64,000 bases of DNA from AC-56 sp963798705 (GTDB lineage: Bacteria; Actinomycetota; Thermoleophilia; Solirubrobacterales; 70-9), in the NCBI GenBank assembly GCA_963798705.1, contig CAWCTW010000005.1, forward strand, positions 1,488,001-1,552,000, read 5' to 3'. The notes below the pieces were generated by a model. The model worked only from the letters and a program-made list of their open reading frames with translations. It did no database searches and was not told the origin of the DNA. The stretch's first letter is position 1. Each line of letters opens with the position of its first letter. This document shows positions 41,586 through 49,927 of this stretch, one piece after another. The translations under genes and the position numbers were made by a program.

Positions 41586-43347
41586 TGCGCGCGACCGTGT
41601 CGCCGGCTGCGACGGAGCCACCTTCCGCCACCGAGAGCTCGCTGACCTTGCCCGCGCGGTGAGCGGTGATCTCGTTCTCCATCTTCATGGCCTCCACCAC
41701 GCAGATCAGCGCGCCCTCCTCCACCTCGTCGCCCTCGCTCACGGGGACCTTGAGGACCGTTCCCTGGATCGGTGAGACGAGGACGTCAGTCGCACCGCCG
41801 CCCGCCGCACCCCCCGCGGCGCGCTCCCGCTTGGGCGGCCGTCGCAGCCCGGCGTCCGGGCCGGGGTTGCCTCCGGCGGCGGCCGCGGCGCCGATCACCT
41901 TCACGCTGTGCAGGCGGCCGTCGACCTCGACCTTGTAGGTGCGCGACAGCGCCTCGTCGGCCTCGCCCTCGGCGTCCGGTGGGGTGTCCGGCTCCGGCTC
42001 CAGGGACTTGAGCCACTTGCGGTCGCCGATCAGGTCGCGGGCCGTCTCCGCGTTTCGCCACTGGTCGGTGGCGAGGATTGCCCGGTGAAAGGGGATCAGG
42101 GTCACGAGCCCGCCCACCTCGTACTCGCCCAGCGCGCGCAGCATCCGGGCGGTCGCCCGCTCGCGATCCGTGTCCCAGGTGATCAGCTTGGCGACCATCG
42201 GGTCATAGAGGGGCGTCACCTCGGACCCCGCCCGGACGCCCGAGTCCACCCGCACGCCGGGACCGGCGGGCTCGAAGTAGGTGGTGATGCCTCCCGGTGC
42301 GGGGGCGAAGTTCTTGTGCGCCGCCTCCGCATTGATTCGGCACTCGATCGCGTGCCCGCGCAGCTCGACGTCGTCCTGTGCGATCGAGAGCTCGGCGCCG
42401 TCCGCCACCAGCACCTGCTCGCGAACGATGTCGATCCCGGTGACCATCTCGGTCACGCAGTGCTCGACCTGGACGCGGGTGTTCATCTCCAGGAAGAAGT
42501 ACTCGTCGCCATCCTGCAGGCCCTCGACGGTGCCTGCCGAGCGGTATCCAACGGCCGCGGCCGCGTCGGTGGCGATCTTGCCGATCCGCTCGCGCATCTC
42601 CTCGTCCACGTGAGGGGCGGGCGCCTCCTCGATCAGCTTCTGGTGGCGACGCTGGATCGAGCAGTCGCGCTCGCCGAGGTGGATCACGTTGCCGTGCGAG
42701 TCGGCAAGCACCTGGACCTCGACGTGGCGCGGGTCCTCCAGGTAGCGCTCGAGATAGACGCGTGGATCGGAGAAGAACTTCTCCCCCTCCCGCGACGCGC
42801 CCTCGAACGCGTCGGAAAGCTCGTCCTCGGAGTGGGCCACGCGAAATCCCTTGCCACCGCCGCCCCCAGCCGCCTTGCAGGCGATCGGGTAGCCGATATC
42901 GGCAGCCTGCTTCTTCGCCTCCGCGACGCTCTCCGCCGGGGAGGTGGTGCCGGGGACGATCGGCACCCCCGCCTCGGACATCAGCTCGCGGGCGCGGGTC
43001 TTGGATCCCATCGCCTCGATCGCGCCGGCGGGCGGGCCGATGAAGACGACGCCGGCCTTCTCGCAGGCCGTGGCGAAGTCCGCGTTCTCGGCGAGGAACC
43101 CGTAGCCGGGATGAATCGCCTCGGCGCCGGCCTTGGCGGCGGTCTCGAGGATCCTCTCGACGTTCAGGTAGCTCTCGGCGGGCACCTGCGGACCGAGGAG
43201 ATGCGCCTCGTCGGCCTCGGCCACGTGGGGGGCGTCGCGGTCGGCCTCCGAGTAGACGCCCACCGAGACGATCGCCATCTCCTTCAGCGTCCGCATGACC
43301 CGAATGGCGATCTCGCCGCGGTTGGCGACCAGGACCTTCTCGAACAT
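41578..43347 (-). CDS. Acetyl/propionyl-CoA carboxylase alpha subunit (biotin carboxylase plus BCCP)
   Basis: 589 residues from ATG 43347. An N-terminal biotin carboxylase (FEKVLVANRGEIAIRVMRT, AIHPGYGFLAENADFA, ATP-grasp KAAGGGGGKGFRV, RDCSIQRRHQKLIEEAPAP, EMNTRVQVEH) joins a C-terminal biotinyl domain with EAMKMEN, biotinylated at Lys555. It carboxylates biotin with bicarbonate and ATP, and a beta subunit (not in the window) moves CO2 to acetyl- or propionyl-CoA. The linker near 500-530 is basic and Ala/Gly-rich. Start based on the family N-terminus. Downstream it couples to a DUF2804 gene. Confidence 0.92.
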   Translation of the reverse strand: MFEKVLVANRGEIAIRVMRTLKEMAIVSVGVYSEADRDAPHVAEADEAHLLGPQVPAESYLNVERILETAAKAGAEAIHPGYGFLAENADFATACEKAGVVFIGPPAGAIEAMGSKTRARELMSEAGVPIVPGTTSPAESVAEAKKQAADIGYPIACKAAGGGGGKGFRVAHSEDELSDAFEGASREGEKFFSDPRVYLERYLEDPRHVEVQVLADSHGNVIHLGERDCSIQRRHQKLIEEAPAPHVDEEMRERIGKIATDAAAAVGYRSAGTVEGLQDGDEYFFLEMNTRVQVEHCVTEMVTGIDIVREQVLVADGAELSIAQDDVELRGHAIECRINAEAAHKNFAPAPGGITTYFEPAGPGVRVDSGVRAGSEVTPLYDPMVAKLITWDTDRERATARMLRALGEYEVGGLVTLIPFHRAILATDQWRNAETARDLIGDRKWLKSLEPEPDTPPDAEGEADEALSRTYKVEVDGRLHSVKVIGAAAAAGGNPGPDAGLRRPPKRERAAGGAAGGGATDVLVSPIQGTVLKVPVSEGDEVEEGALICVVEAMKMENEITAHRAGKVSELSVAEGGSVAAGDTVARIE

Positions 43348-43369
43348 GGCGCGTGAGTCTATTTGGCGG

Positions 43370-43472
43370 CGGGGGCGTGGCTCGTGCAGTCGGCGATTAG
43401 CCGCGAACGGCCTCATATCCACCTGTGAGGTGGAGTATCTGGCCGCTCGCGCGGCCGACTGGCCCGCCCCCG
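43370..43472. repeat. 103-bp multi-arm palindrome between carboxylase and purA genes
   Basis: Five nested pairs can be read: CGGGGGCG/CGCCCCCG (43370-43377, 43465-43472), AGTCGGC/GCCGACT (43388-43394, 43454-43460), CGCGA/TCGCG, GGCC/GGCC and TCCACCT/AGGTGGA (43418-43424, 43428-43434) with loop GTG. It fills the gap between purA's stop and the carboxylase start on the same strand. It may be a terminator of purA or another palindromic element. Confidence 0.6.
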
Positions 43473-43487
43473 ACGCCCCTACGTGCG

Positions 43488-44792
43488 CTACGCGGCGCGC
43501 AGGTGGCGCTCGGCCTCGCCCATCCAGATGACCTGGTCGCGCCCGGGGCCCACGCCCACCAGCCGGATCGGGACCCCGACGTTCTCGGACACGAAGTCGA
43601 GGTAGTCGCGCGCCTCGGGCGGCAGCTCGGCCTCGCTGCGGCACTCGCCGATGTCCTGCTCGAAGCCGGGCAGGTCCTCGTACTCAGGTTCCGCGGCGTG
43701 GAGCACGGACTGGTGGTACGGGAGCTCGTCGAGCCGCGCGCCCTCGCTCGAGCGATAGCGGACCGCGACCCGAAGCGGGTCGATTCCCGACAGGACGTCG
43801 AGCTTGGTGATCGCGAGCGCCGACAGACGGTTGAGCCGGGCGGCATAGCGCAGGGCGACCAGGTCGATCCACCCGCAGCGGCGCTCCCTGCCGGTGGTCG
43901 TGCCGCGCTCCCCGCCGCGCTCCCGGATATAGGTGCCGAGATCGTCGTCGAGCTCGGTCGTGAACGGGCCCGCGCCCACCCTGGTGGCATAGGCCTTGGC
44001 CACGCCCCAGACCTCGTCGATGTCGGCCGGGCCAACGCCGGCCCCCACGCAGGCCGCCCCGGCGATCGGGTTCGACGACGTGACGAACGGATAGGTCCCG
44101 TGGTCGAGGTCGAGGAGCGTCCCCTGCGCGCCCTCGAAGATCACGGTGCGGCCGGCGTCGAGCGCCTCCCAGCACAGGTGGGTGGTGTCGGCGATGAACG
44201 GCTCCAGCCGGTGCCCATACCGCAGGTACTCCTCGGTCATCGCGTGCAGGTCGAGTCGCGGGTCCTTGGCGAAGGGGCGCAGCATCTGCTTCTTCGGCTC
44301 GAGCGCCGCCATGATCTTCTTGCGGAGGATCTTGGCGTCGAGCAGGTCCTGCACCCGGATCCCGAGCCGGGCGGCCTTGTCCGCGTAGCAGGGGCCGATC
44401 CCGCGCTTGGTGGTCCCGATCTCCAGCTTGCCCAGCCGCGCCTCTCCGGCGGTGTCCAGCATCACGTGATACGGCATTATCAGGTGGGCGTTGGCCGAGA
44501 TCCGCAAGCCGCTGACATCCAGTCGCTGCCGCCGCAGCCCCTCGAGCTCGCCGATCAGCACAGCCGGGTCGATCACGACGCCGTTGCCGATCACGCACGC
44601 CTTGCCCGGATAGAGGATCCCCGACGGGATCAGGTGGAACTTGAACTCCTGGCCGTCGCGGACGATCGTGTGGCCCGCGTTGTTCCCGCCCTGAAAGCGC
44701 ACGACGACGTCGGCCTGCTCGGCGAGCAGGTCGGTGAGCTTTCCCTTGCCCTCATCGCCCCACTGGGCGCCGACGATCACGATTCCCGGCAT
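43488..44792 (-). CDS. purA: Adenylosuccinate synthetase
   Basis: 434 residues. Condenses IMP with aspartate using GTP, the first step from IMP to AMP. GTP-binding WGDEGKGKLTD at 11-21, GGNNAGHTIV, GTTKRGIGPCYADKAAR, FEGAQGTLLDLDHGTYPFVTSSNP and TTTGRERRCGW, KLDVLSG are all standard. ATG 44792 starts MPGIVIVGAQWGDEG, matching the family start. In-frame codons further upstream are not conserved. Divergent from the ACT-domain gene. Confidence 0.96.
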   Translation of the reverse strand: MPGIVIVGAQWGDEGKGKLTDLLAEQADVVVRFQGGNNAGHTIVRDGQEFKFHLIPSGILYPGKACVIGNGVVIDPAVLIGELEGLRRQRLDVSGLRISANAHLIMPYHVMLDTAGEARLGKLEIGTTKRGIGPCYADKAARLGIRVQDLLDAKILRKKIMAALEPKKQMLRPFAKDPRLDLHAMTEEYLRYGHRLEPFIADTTHLCWEALDAGRTVIFEGAQGTLLDLDHGTYPFVTSSNPIAGAACVGAGVGPADIDEVWGVAKAYATRVGAGPFTTELDDDLGTYIRERGGERGTTTGRERRCGWIDLVALRYAARLNRLSALAITKLDVLSGIDPLRVAVRYRSSEGARLDELPYHQSVLHAAEPEYEDLPGFEQDIGECRSEAELPPEARDYLDFVSENVGVPIRLVGVGPGRDQVIWMGEAERHLRAA

Positions 44793-44862
44793 CGGTCCCT
44801 GGATTATGAGCGCTGGATCGGGCGGCGGGAGCCGCCGGCCCGTTCGTCCCTGCCGGGACACG

Positions 44863-44919
44863 TATCTTTGACGCGTGAGTCCGAGGGCGCGTCGGCGCCG
44901 TATCAACAGCGACGGCTAG
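44863..44919 (+). promoter_or_regulatory. -10 box and 14-codon basic leader ORF ahead of the ACT gene
   Basis: TATCTT (44863-44868) ends six bases before GTG 44875, which opens a 14-codon frame (SPRARRRRINSDG, TAG at 44917-44919). The stop is four bases before the ACT gene ATG. The ORF may couple translation to the next gene or be chance. A run of Arg codons is its only notable feature. Confidence 0.3.
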
Positions 44920-44923
44920 CCGG

Positions 44924-45457
44924 ATGGCCGAGTTCGCGGTGACCGCGATCGGCCGGGATCGCCCCGGCATCGTGGCGACGATCAGCGTGGCCCTGCTCGA
45001 GCTCGAGGGAAACATCGAGGACTCGCAGATGTCGATCCTGCGGGGACACTTCGCGGTGATGCTCATCGTCAAGGTTCCCGAGCACGTCGACGCCGACAAG
45101 CTCGACCGGCGACTCGGCGAGGCGGGTGCCGAGCTCGGCCTCGAGGCGGTCACGGTCAACCAGGTCGACGAGCTCGGGGGTCCGGCCGCCCGGCCCTCGC
45201 ACGTGATCACCGTCTACGGCGCCGACCACCCCGGGATCGTCCATGCGATCAGCTCGGCACTCGCCGAGCGCGGCGTCAACATCACCGGTCTGGAGACGCG
45301 GGTCGTGGGCGCACCGGAGTCGCAGCTCTACGTGATGACCCTTGAGGTCGCTCTCGGGGACGCTGCCGGGCCTCAGCTCGAGGCGGAGCTGCGAGAGGCG
45401 GCGGGGCGCGCCGAGGTGGAGGTCAGCATGAGGCCACTGGACGCCGAGGCGCTCTAG
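44924..45457 (+). CDS. Double ACT-domain protein (GcvR-like)
   Basis: 177 residues. Two ACT domains: FAVTAIGRDRPGIVATISVALLELEGNIEDSQMSILRGHFAVMLIVKV and HVITVYGADHPGIVHAISSALAERGVNITGLETRV. Each contains the DRPGI/DHPGI turn that binds amino acids. No enzymatic domain is attached, so it resembles GcvR-type regulators or a serine/glycine-sensing protein. It lies two bases ahead of the peptide deformylase gene. A short leader ORF precedes it. Confidence 0.82.
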   Translation: MAEFAVTAIGRDRPGIVATISVALLELEGNIEDSQMSILRGHFAVMLIVKVPEHVDADKLDRRLGEAGAELGLEAVTVNQVDELGGPAARPSHVITVYGADHPGIVHAISSALAERGVNITGLETRVVGAPESQLYVMTLEVALGDAAGPQLEAELREAAGRAEVEVSMRPLDAEAL

Positions 45458-45458
45458 C

Positions 45459-45947
45459 TTGGCCGTTCGCCAGGTTCTCGTCTATCCGCACCCGATGCTG
45501 AAGCAGGTCGCGCCGCCGGCTCAGGCGAGCGAGGCCGAAGCGGTCGGCCGCGACCTCGTCGACACGATGCGCTCCCTCGACCGCTGCGTGGGGCTGGCGG
45601 CGCCGCAGATCGGCCGCCTCGCGCGGGTGGCCGTAGTCGACGTCTCCGGACATCCGAAGGCAGAGACCGACAACGGCCTTCTGGTGCTCGCCAACCCGAG
45701 GATCGTCGATGCCGACGGCTCGGAGGTCGGGCGCGAAGGCTGCCAGTCGATTCCCGATCTCACCGCCAACGTTCGCCGCGCGCGGCGGGTGGTGGTCGAG
45801 CACGCCGCGGGCACCGCGGAGTGCCTCGGGTTCGAGGCGCGCTGCGTACAGCACGAGCTCGACCACCTCGACGGGATCCTGTTCCTCGACCGGGTGGAGT
45901 CGCTGGTCGACGACGTCTTCCGGCGCCAGGTCTATGGCGGTGGATGA
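45459..45947 (+). CDS. def: Peptide deformylase
   Basis: 162 residues, TTG start. Removes the formyl group from nascent proteins. The three motifs are present: CVGLAAPQIG (43-52), EGCQSIPD with metal ligand Cys95 (motif usually EGCLS), and QHELDHLDG with His132, Glu133 and His136. The start TTG at 45459 is one base after the ACT stop, so the genes are coupled. The C-terminus is slightly short. Confidence 0.93.
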   Translation: MAVRQVLVYPHPMLKQVAPPAQASEAEAVGRDLVDTMRSLDRCVGLAAPQIGRLARVAVVDVSGHPKAETDNGLLVLANPRIVDADGSEVGREGCQSIPDLTANVRRARRVVVEHAAGTAECLGFEARCVQHELDHLDGILFLDRVESLVDDVFRRQVYGGG

Positions 45948-46085
45948 CGGCTGAACCGGACCTCCGTCCACATCACGCGGGCTCTGCATTCGAGCCGGTG
46001 CCTCGTTGACGCTTATCCCCTGCCCTCAGCATGAGCCGCGCGGGCGGCGGCCGGCGGAGGGCGGGCTCTCCTCAGAGCGCGCGCA

Positions 46086-46117
46086 GGTCGTCGTCGAAGA
46101 GCGACGGCGCGACGACC
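46086..46117. terminator. Hairpin in the convergent def/helicase-loader gap
   Basis: GGTCGTCG (46086-46093) and CGACGACC (46110-46117) with a 16-nt loop containing smaller complementary stretches. Located between genes that end toward each other (stops at 45947 and 46124). Probable bidirectional terminator without T tract. The remaining sequence of this 176-bp gap shows nothing else convincing. Confidence 0.4.
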
Positions 46118-46123
46118 CCCTGC

Positions 46124-46870
46124 TCAGACCGCATACCTCATGTCCTTGCCGAACAAGGGCAGGGGGTCGCCGCAGATCTCCACGAGGCGCGAGACGGTCC
46201 GCGGGCCGATCTGCTCCTCCAGCTCCTCTTGGCGCAGGTTGGTCGTCACCAACACCGACCGCTGCGTCTCGTAGCGCTCGTTGACGATCGCGTAGAGCTG
46301 CTCCAGCACCCAGTCGCTGCGCTTCTCGGCGCCGAGGTCGTCGACGTGCAGGAGGTCGACCTCGGTCAGGCGCTCGAAGAACTCCAGATAGGACTGCTCG
46401 CCCGCCTCGGCGTCGTAGGTGCGGCGGATCCGGGACAGCAACCGCGGCAGGGAGTAGATCGCGACGGTGTGGCCGGCCTCGACCGCGGCCTTGGAGACCA
46501 GCATCGCGAGGCTCGTCTTGCCGGTCCCGACGTCCCCCATCAGCCACATGCCCTCGCCGTCCGCCAAGCGCTGGTCGACCCCCTCCACGAACTCCTTGAC
46601 CGCCCGGTAGACGGGCGCGCGACCGGCATCGCGGGCCATGTCGGAGATCGGCGGAGCGTCGAGGCTGACGGTCCGGTACTTGCGAGGGATGGCAGACGCC
46701 ACACCTCGGGCCCGGCGCCGAGCCATCCGGCGCTCGCGGCACTCGCATGGGCGCGCGACGTCCTCGGGGCCGAGGATCCAGCCCGAGCCGTCGCAGACGC
46801 CGACCGGGCAGGCGGGCTCCGGCGCCCCCCGCGCACCCGCCAGCCGCACCGGTCGCGGGGCCGAGCTCAC
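46124..46870 (-). CDS. DnaC/DnaI-like helicase loader ATPase
   Basis: 248 residues. N-terminal Cys cluster (C21, C26, C42, C44) in an ARG-rich region, as in DnaI zinc-binding domains, then an AAA+ domain: Walker A GDVGTGKTS (112-120), Walker B LLHVDDLGAEK, sensor motif VLVTTNLRQEEL and RLVEICGD. This is the IstB/DnaC family that loads replicative helicase. It is directly coupled to dnaB: its GTG at 46870 overlaps the dnaB stop as GTGA. Because IstB is related, the dnaB linkage is the argument for a helicase loader. The frame extends for no further obvious domain. Confidence 0.85.
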   Translation of the reverse strand: MSSAPRPVRLAGARGAPEPACPVGVCDGSGWILGPEDVARPCECRERRMARRRARGVASAIPRKYRTVSLDAPPISDMARDAGRAPVYRAVKEFVEGVDQRLADGEGMWLMGDVGTGKTSLAMLVSKAAVEAGHTVAIYSLPRLLSRIRRTYDAEAGEQSYLEFFERLTEVDLLHVDDLGAEKRSDWVLEQLYAIVNERYETQRSVLVTTNLRQEELEEQIGPRTVSRLVEICGDPLPLFGKDMRYAV

Positions 46871-48279
46871 GCTTCGTCGGCGAAGTCGTCGGCCAGGCCG
46901 ACCAGCGGCGGGCCCTCACCCGCCTTCTGCTCGACCCCGGGCTCGTTGCCACGGGCGCGATCCACGAACCGCGGGTACTGCTCGAGGAAAACGACGGGCA
47001 CGTCGCCGGTCGGCCCGTTGCGGTGCTTGGCAACGATCAGGTCGGCCTCGCTCGGATCGGCGTCGTCGTCGTACTTCGACGCGCGGTAGATGAAGGTCAC
47101 CACGTCGGCGTCCTGCTCGATGCCTCCCGACTCGCGGAGGTCGGACAGCATCGGCCGCCCCCCGGGGCGCTGCTCGGGCGCCCGCGACAGCTGCGAGATG
47201 CCGATCACGGGAACGTTGAGCTCGCGGGCGAGGATCTTGAGCCCGCGGCTGAACTGGCTCACCTGCTCGACGCGGTTGGCGCGCGGATCCTCCGCGCGCA
47301 TCAGCTGCAGGTAGTCCACGATCACGAGTCCCAGGCCGCCCTCGCTGGCCGCGAGGCGCCGCGCCTTCGCGCGCAACTCCAGCAGGCCGAGGTCCGACGA
47401 GTCGTCGAGCCACAGCGGCACCTGCTCGAGCTCGTTGCACGCGCGCACCACCCTGGGCCAGTCCCGCGCCGCCACGTTGCCCTTGCGCAGCTTGTCGTTG
47501 GGGATGCGAGAGCGGCACGAGATGAACCGGTGCGCCAGCTCCGCCTCGGACATCTCGAGGGAGAAGAACGCGACCGGCTTCTCGTACTTGGAGGCGACGT
47601 TCTCGGCGATGTTGCACACGAGCGCCGACTTGCCGAGCGACGGCCGCGCCGCGATGATGATCAGGTTGCCCGGCTGGAAGCCGCCCAGCTTCGCGTCGAG
47701 GTCCCGGAATCCCGATGGCGTCCCGGTCAGGGTCTGATCGCCCTTGGCGAGCTGCTCGAGGCGGTCGATCTCGTCGCCCAGGACCTCGGCGACCCGCCGG
47801 AAGTCGCTGGCGCGCTCCTCGTGGGCGACCTTGAACAGCAGGCTCTCCGCGCGCTCCACCAGCTGCTCGGGGTCGCCCTCGCGCTCGTGGACCGACTTCT
47901 GGATCCGCTGCGAGGTGGCGAGGAGGCGGCGAAGCAGCGCGTTCTGCTTGACGATCTGCGCGTAGTGGCGCGCGTTCCCCGGGACCGGGACGGTCGAGGC
48001 GAGCTCGGAGACCGCCTCCTTGCCGCCCGCCTCGGCGAGCTCCCCGTGCTGGGCGAGGAACTCGGAGACGGTGAGGGCGTCGATCGGCTCCCCCTGCTCG
48101 TACAGGCCCGTGATCGCGCGGAAGACGATGCGGTGACGCTCGCGGTAGAAGTCCTCGTCGTGGAGCCGGACGTCGAGGATCACCGGGGCGATCGCGCCCT
48201 CGGCGACCATCATCGCGCCGAGGACCGACGACTCGGCCTCGAGGTTCTGGGGCGGGACGTGGGTCTCGGCAGTGGCCAT
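46867..48279 (-). CDS. dnaB: Replicative DNA helicase DnaB
   Basis: 470 residues from ATG 48279. N-terminal domain (PPQNLEAESSVLGAMMV, HRIVFRAITGLYEQGEPID) and RecA-like C-terminal domain: Walker A ARPSLGKSALVCNIAENVA, FFSLEMSEAELAHRFISC, VIVDYLQLM and QLSRAPEQRPGGRPMLSDLRESGGIEQDADVV. Unwinds DNA at the fork. No intein is inserted. The frame opens earlier (48336) but MATAETHVPPQ matches the family start. It follows rplI by about 180 bp and overlaps the loader gene by four bases. Confidence 0.96.
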   Translation of the reverse strand: MATAETHVPPQNLEAESSVLGAMMVAEGAIAPVILDVRLHDEDFYRERHRIVFRAITGLYEQGEPIDALTVSEFLAQHGELAEAGGKEAVSELASTVPVPGNARHYAQIVKQNALLRRLLATSQRIQKSVHEREGDPEQLVERAESLLFKVAHEERASDFRRVAEVLGDEIDRLEQLAKGDQTLTGTPSGFRDLDAKLGGFQPGNLIIIAARPSLGKSALVCNIAENVASKYEKPVAFFSLEMSEAELAHRFISCRSRIPNDKLRKGNVAARDWPRVVRACNELEQVPLWLDDSSDLGLLELRAKARRLAASEGGLGLVIVDYLQLMRAEDPRANRVEQVSQFSRGLKILARELNVPVIGISQLSRAPEQRPGGRPMLSDLRESGGIEQDADVVTFIYRASKYDDDADPSEADLIVAKHRNGPTGDVPVVFLEQYPRFVDRARGNEPGVEQKAGEGPPLVGLADDFADEA

Positions 48280-48459
48280 GCGGGTGTGCGGGTGAGGTGC
48301 TGCGTCGTTGGTCTCGGGGCGCATACGCCCCGACAATTAGAGGGACCGAGCCGGACGATTTCGCCCCTTGGTGGCCCGTTGGCGAGCAAAGCACAGCGAC
48401 GCCGGTCGCGCACGAGCGGTTCCCGCAAATCCCGAATGAAAGAAGTTCGGGAGGTGCTG

Positions 48460-48912
48460 CTACTTCTCTTCGGCGACGATCGTCTTGATTCGCGCCGTCG
48501 CGCCGCCCGAGAGCTCGACCTCGATCATGTAGGTCCCGACCTCGCGGATCGGGTCGTCGAGGCGGATCTTCTTGCGGTCGATCCGCAGGCCCCTCGCCTC
48601 GCCGATCGCCTCTCCGATCTCCTTGGTCGTCACCGAGCCGTAGAGCTTGCCGTCCTCGCCGGCGCGGTGCTGGATCGTGAGCACGGTCTTCGACAGCAGG
48701 GCGGCGGTCTCCTCGGCCCGCTCGGCCGCCTCCTGGGCGGCCCGCTCGGCCGCCTCGGCGCGGCGACGCGCATCCTCGAGCGCGCCCGCGGTAGCGGGCT
48801 GAGCGAGCTTGCGCGGCTGCAGGTAGTTGCGCAGGTAGCCGGGCGAGACGTCGATGGCCTCGCCGGCCTCGCCGAGGTTCTCGACGTCCTTGAGGAGGAT
48901 CGCCTGGGCCAT
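48460..48912 (-). CDS. rplI: 50S ribosomal protein L9
   Basis: 150 residues. AQAILLKDVENLGEAGEAIDVSPGYLRNYLQPRKLA is the conserved N-terminal domain. A long helix rich in Ala, Glu and Arg links it to the C-terminal domain with KLYGSVTTKEIGEAI, KKIRLDDPIREVGTYMIEVEL. Follows rpsR by 13 bp. Classical rpsF-ssb-rpsR-rplI order. Confidence 0.96.
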   Translation of the reverse strand: MAQAILLKDVENLGEAGEAIDVSPGYLRNYLQPRKLAQPATAGALEDARRRAEAAERAAQEAAERAEETAALLSKTVLTIQHRAGEDGKLYGSVTTKEIGEAIGEARGLRIDRKKIRLDDPIREVGTYMIEVELSGGATARIKTIVAEEK

Positions 48913-48925
48913 CCCGCGTCCGCGC

Positions 48926-49210
48926 CTACCGCTCGCCGACGTACGGGAGCAGCGCGATCTCGCGCGCCCGCTTGACCGCCAGGGCGAGCTGCTGCTGGTG
49001 GCGCCGCGAGAGTCCGGTCACCCGGCGGGAGCGAACCTTGCCCCGGTCCGAGAGGAAGCGGCGCATCGTCCCAAGGTCCTTGTAGTCGATCACCTCGACG
49101 TTGATCCGCGTGTACTTGCGCGGGCGGAACCGGTCCGCGCCGCGCGGGCGTCGCCGCCCGGTGCTGCTCGCGCCGGGGCCCGACGTAGGCGTCCGCCGAC
49201 CGCGCGCCAT
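48926..49210 (-). CDS. rpsR: 30S ribosomal protein S18
   Basis: 94 residues from ATG 49210. YTRINVEVIDYKDLGTMRRFLSDRGKVRSRRVTGLSRRHQQQLALAVKRAREIALLPYV is the S18 core. The N-terminal 28 residues are basic and Ser/Pro/Gly-rich. It binds next to S6 on the small subunit. No Cys zinc cluster is present (so not a CXXC-type S18). Confidence 0.96.
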   Translation of the reverse strand: MARGRRTPTSGPGASSTGRRRPRGADRFRPRKYTRINVEVIDYKDLGTMRRFLSDRGKVRSRRVTGLSRRHQQQLALAVKRAREIALLPYVGER

Positions 49211-49343
49211 CAATGGCCCCTTGTGTCTGTGATCGCTCTCATGCCTTCGCACGCGCGCCGCCCATGAGTACGGGCGGCGCGAGAGTGCGCATGATAGCCG
49301 GGGCGCCCCGAGAGACGCTCCCGTCACACCGGATTCAGCGACG

Positions 49344-49805
49344 CTAGAAGGGAATGTCGTCGCCGGACGAGCCGGCCCCCACCGGCTCCGCCTGCTCGAA
49401 GTCCGAGGTGTCGGCGGGGACGTCCGAACGCGCCTGGATCCCGTTGCCCTGCGCGGGAGCGGACCCGTCGCGACTGCCCAGGAACTGCACCGAGTCGGCG
49501 ATGATCGAGATGCTCTGGCGCTTCGATCCGTCCTGCGCCTCCCACTCGCGCCAGTCGAGGCGGCCGTCGACGGCGACGGGGCGCCCCTTCGAGAGATAGG
49601 TCGCGCAGTTCTCGCCCTGCGCACCCCAGACGGTGACGTCGAAGTAGTTGGGCTTGTCCTCCCACTCGCCGCTCTGATTCTTGCGGCGGCTGTTGACCGC
49701 CACTCGGAGATTGCAGACCGCCGTCCCGCTCTGAAGGCTTCGGAGCTCCGGATCCTTCGTGAGATTGCCCGTGATGGTCACGCGATTGATGTTTGTGGCT
49801 GCCAC
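49344..49805 (-). CDS. ssb: Single-stranded DNA-binding protein
   Basis: 153 residues from GTG 49805. OB-fold INRVTITGNLTKDPELRSLQSGTAVCNLRVAVNSRRKN, then PNYFDVTVWGAQGENCATYLSKGRPVAVDGRLDWREWEAQDGSKRQSISIIADSVQFL. The Gly-poor tail ends in the conserved acidic DDIPF that recruits replication partners. GAGGAAGG about ten bases upstream supports the start. Between rpsF and rpsR. Confidence 0.96.
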   Translation of the reverse strand: MAATNINRVTITGNLTKDPELRSLQSGTAVCNLRVAVNSRRKNQSGEWEDKPNYFDVTVWGAQGENCATYLSKGRPVAVDGRLDWREWEAQDGSKRQSISIIADSVQFLGSRDGSAPAQGNGIQARSDVPADTSDFEQAEPVGAGSSGDDIPF

Positions 49806-49927
49806 TGAATCAGCACCTTCCTCGACTCGTTTCTTGCCTCTGCAGTCTAAGGACGGAGGCGGCGCCTTCTCTCCCCCCGGCGCACAGGAAGACGCAACGA
49901 GCGGGTTTAGACGCGGCGACGCGGCGG

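Noticed and set aside
45948..46123. A small gene in the def/helicase-loader gap
   Set aside because: No frame combines a start, a ribosome-binding site and plausible composition; the gap is better explained by terminator hairpins.
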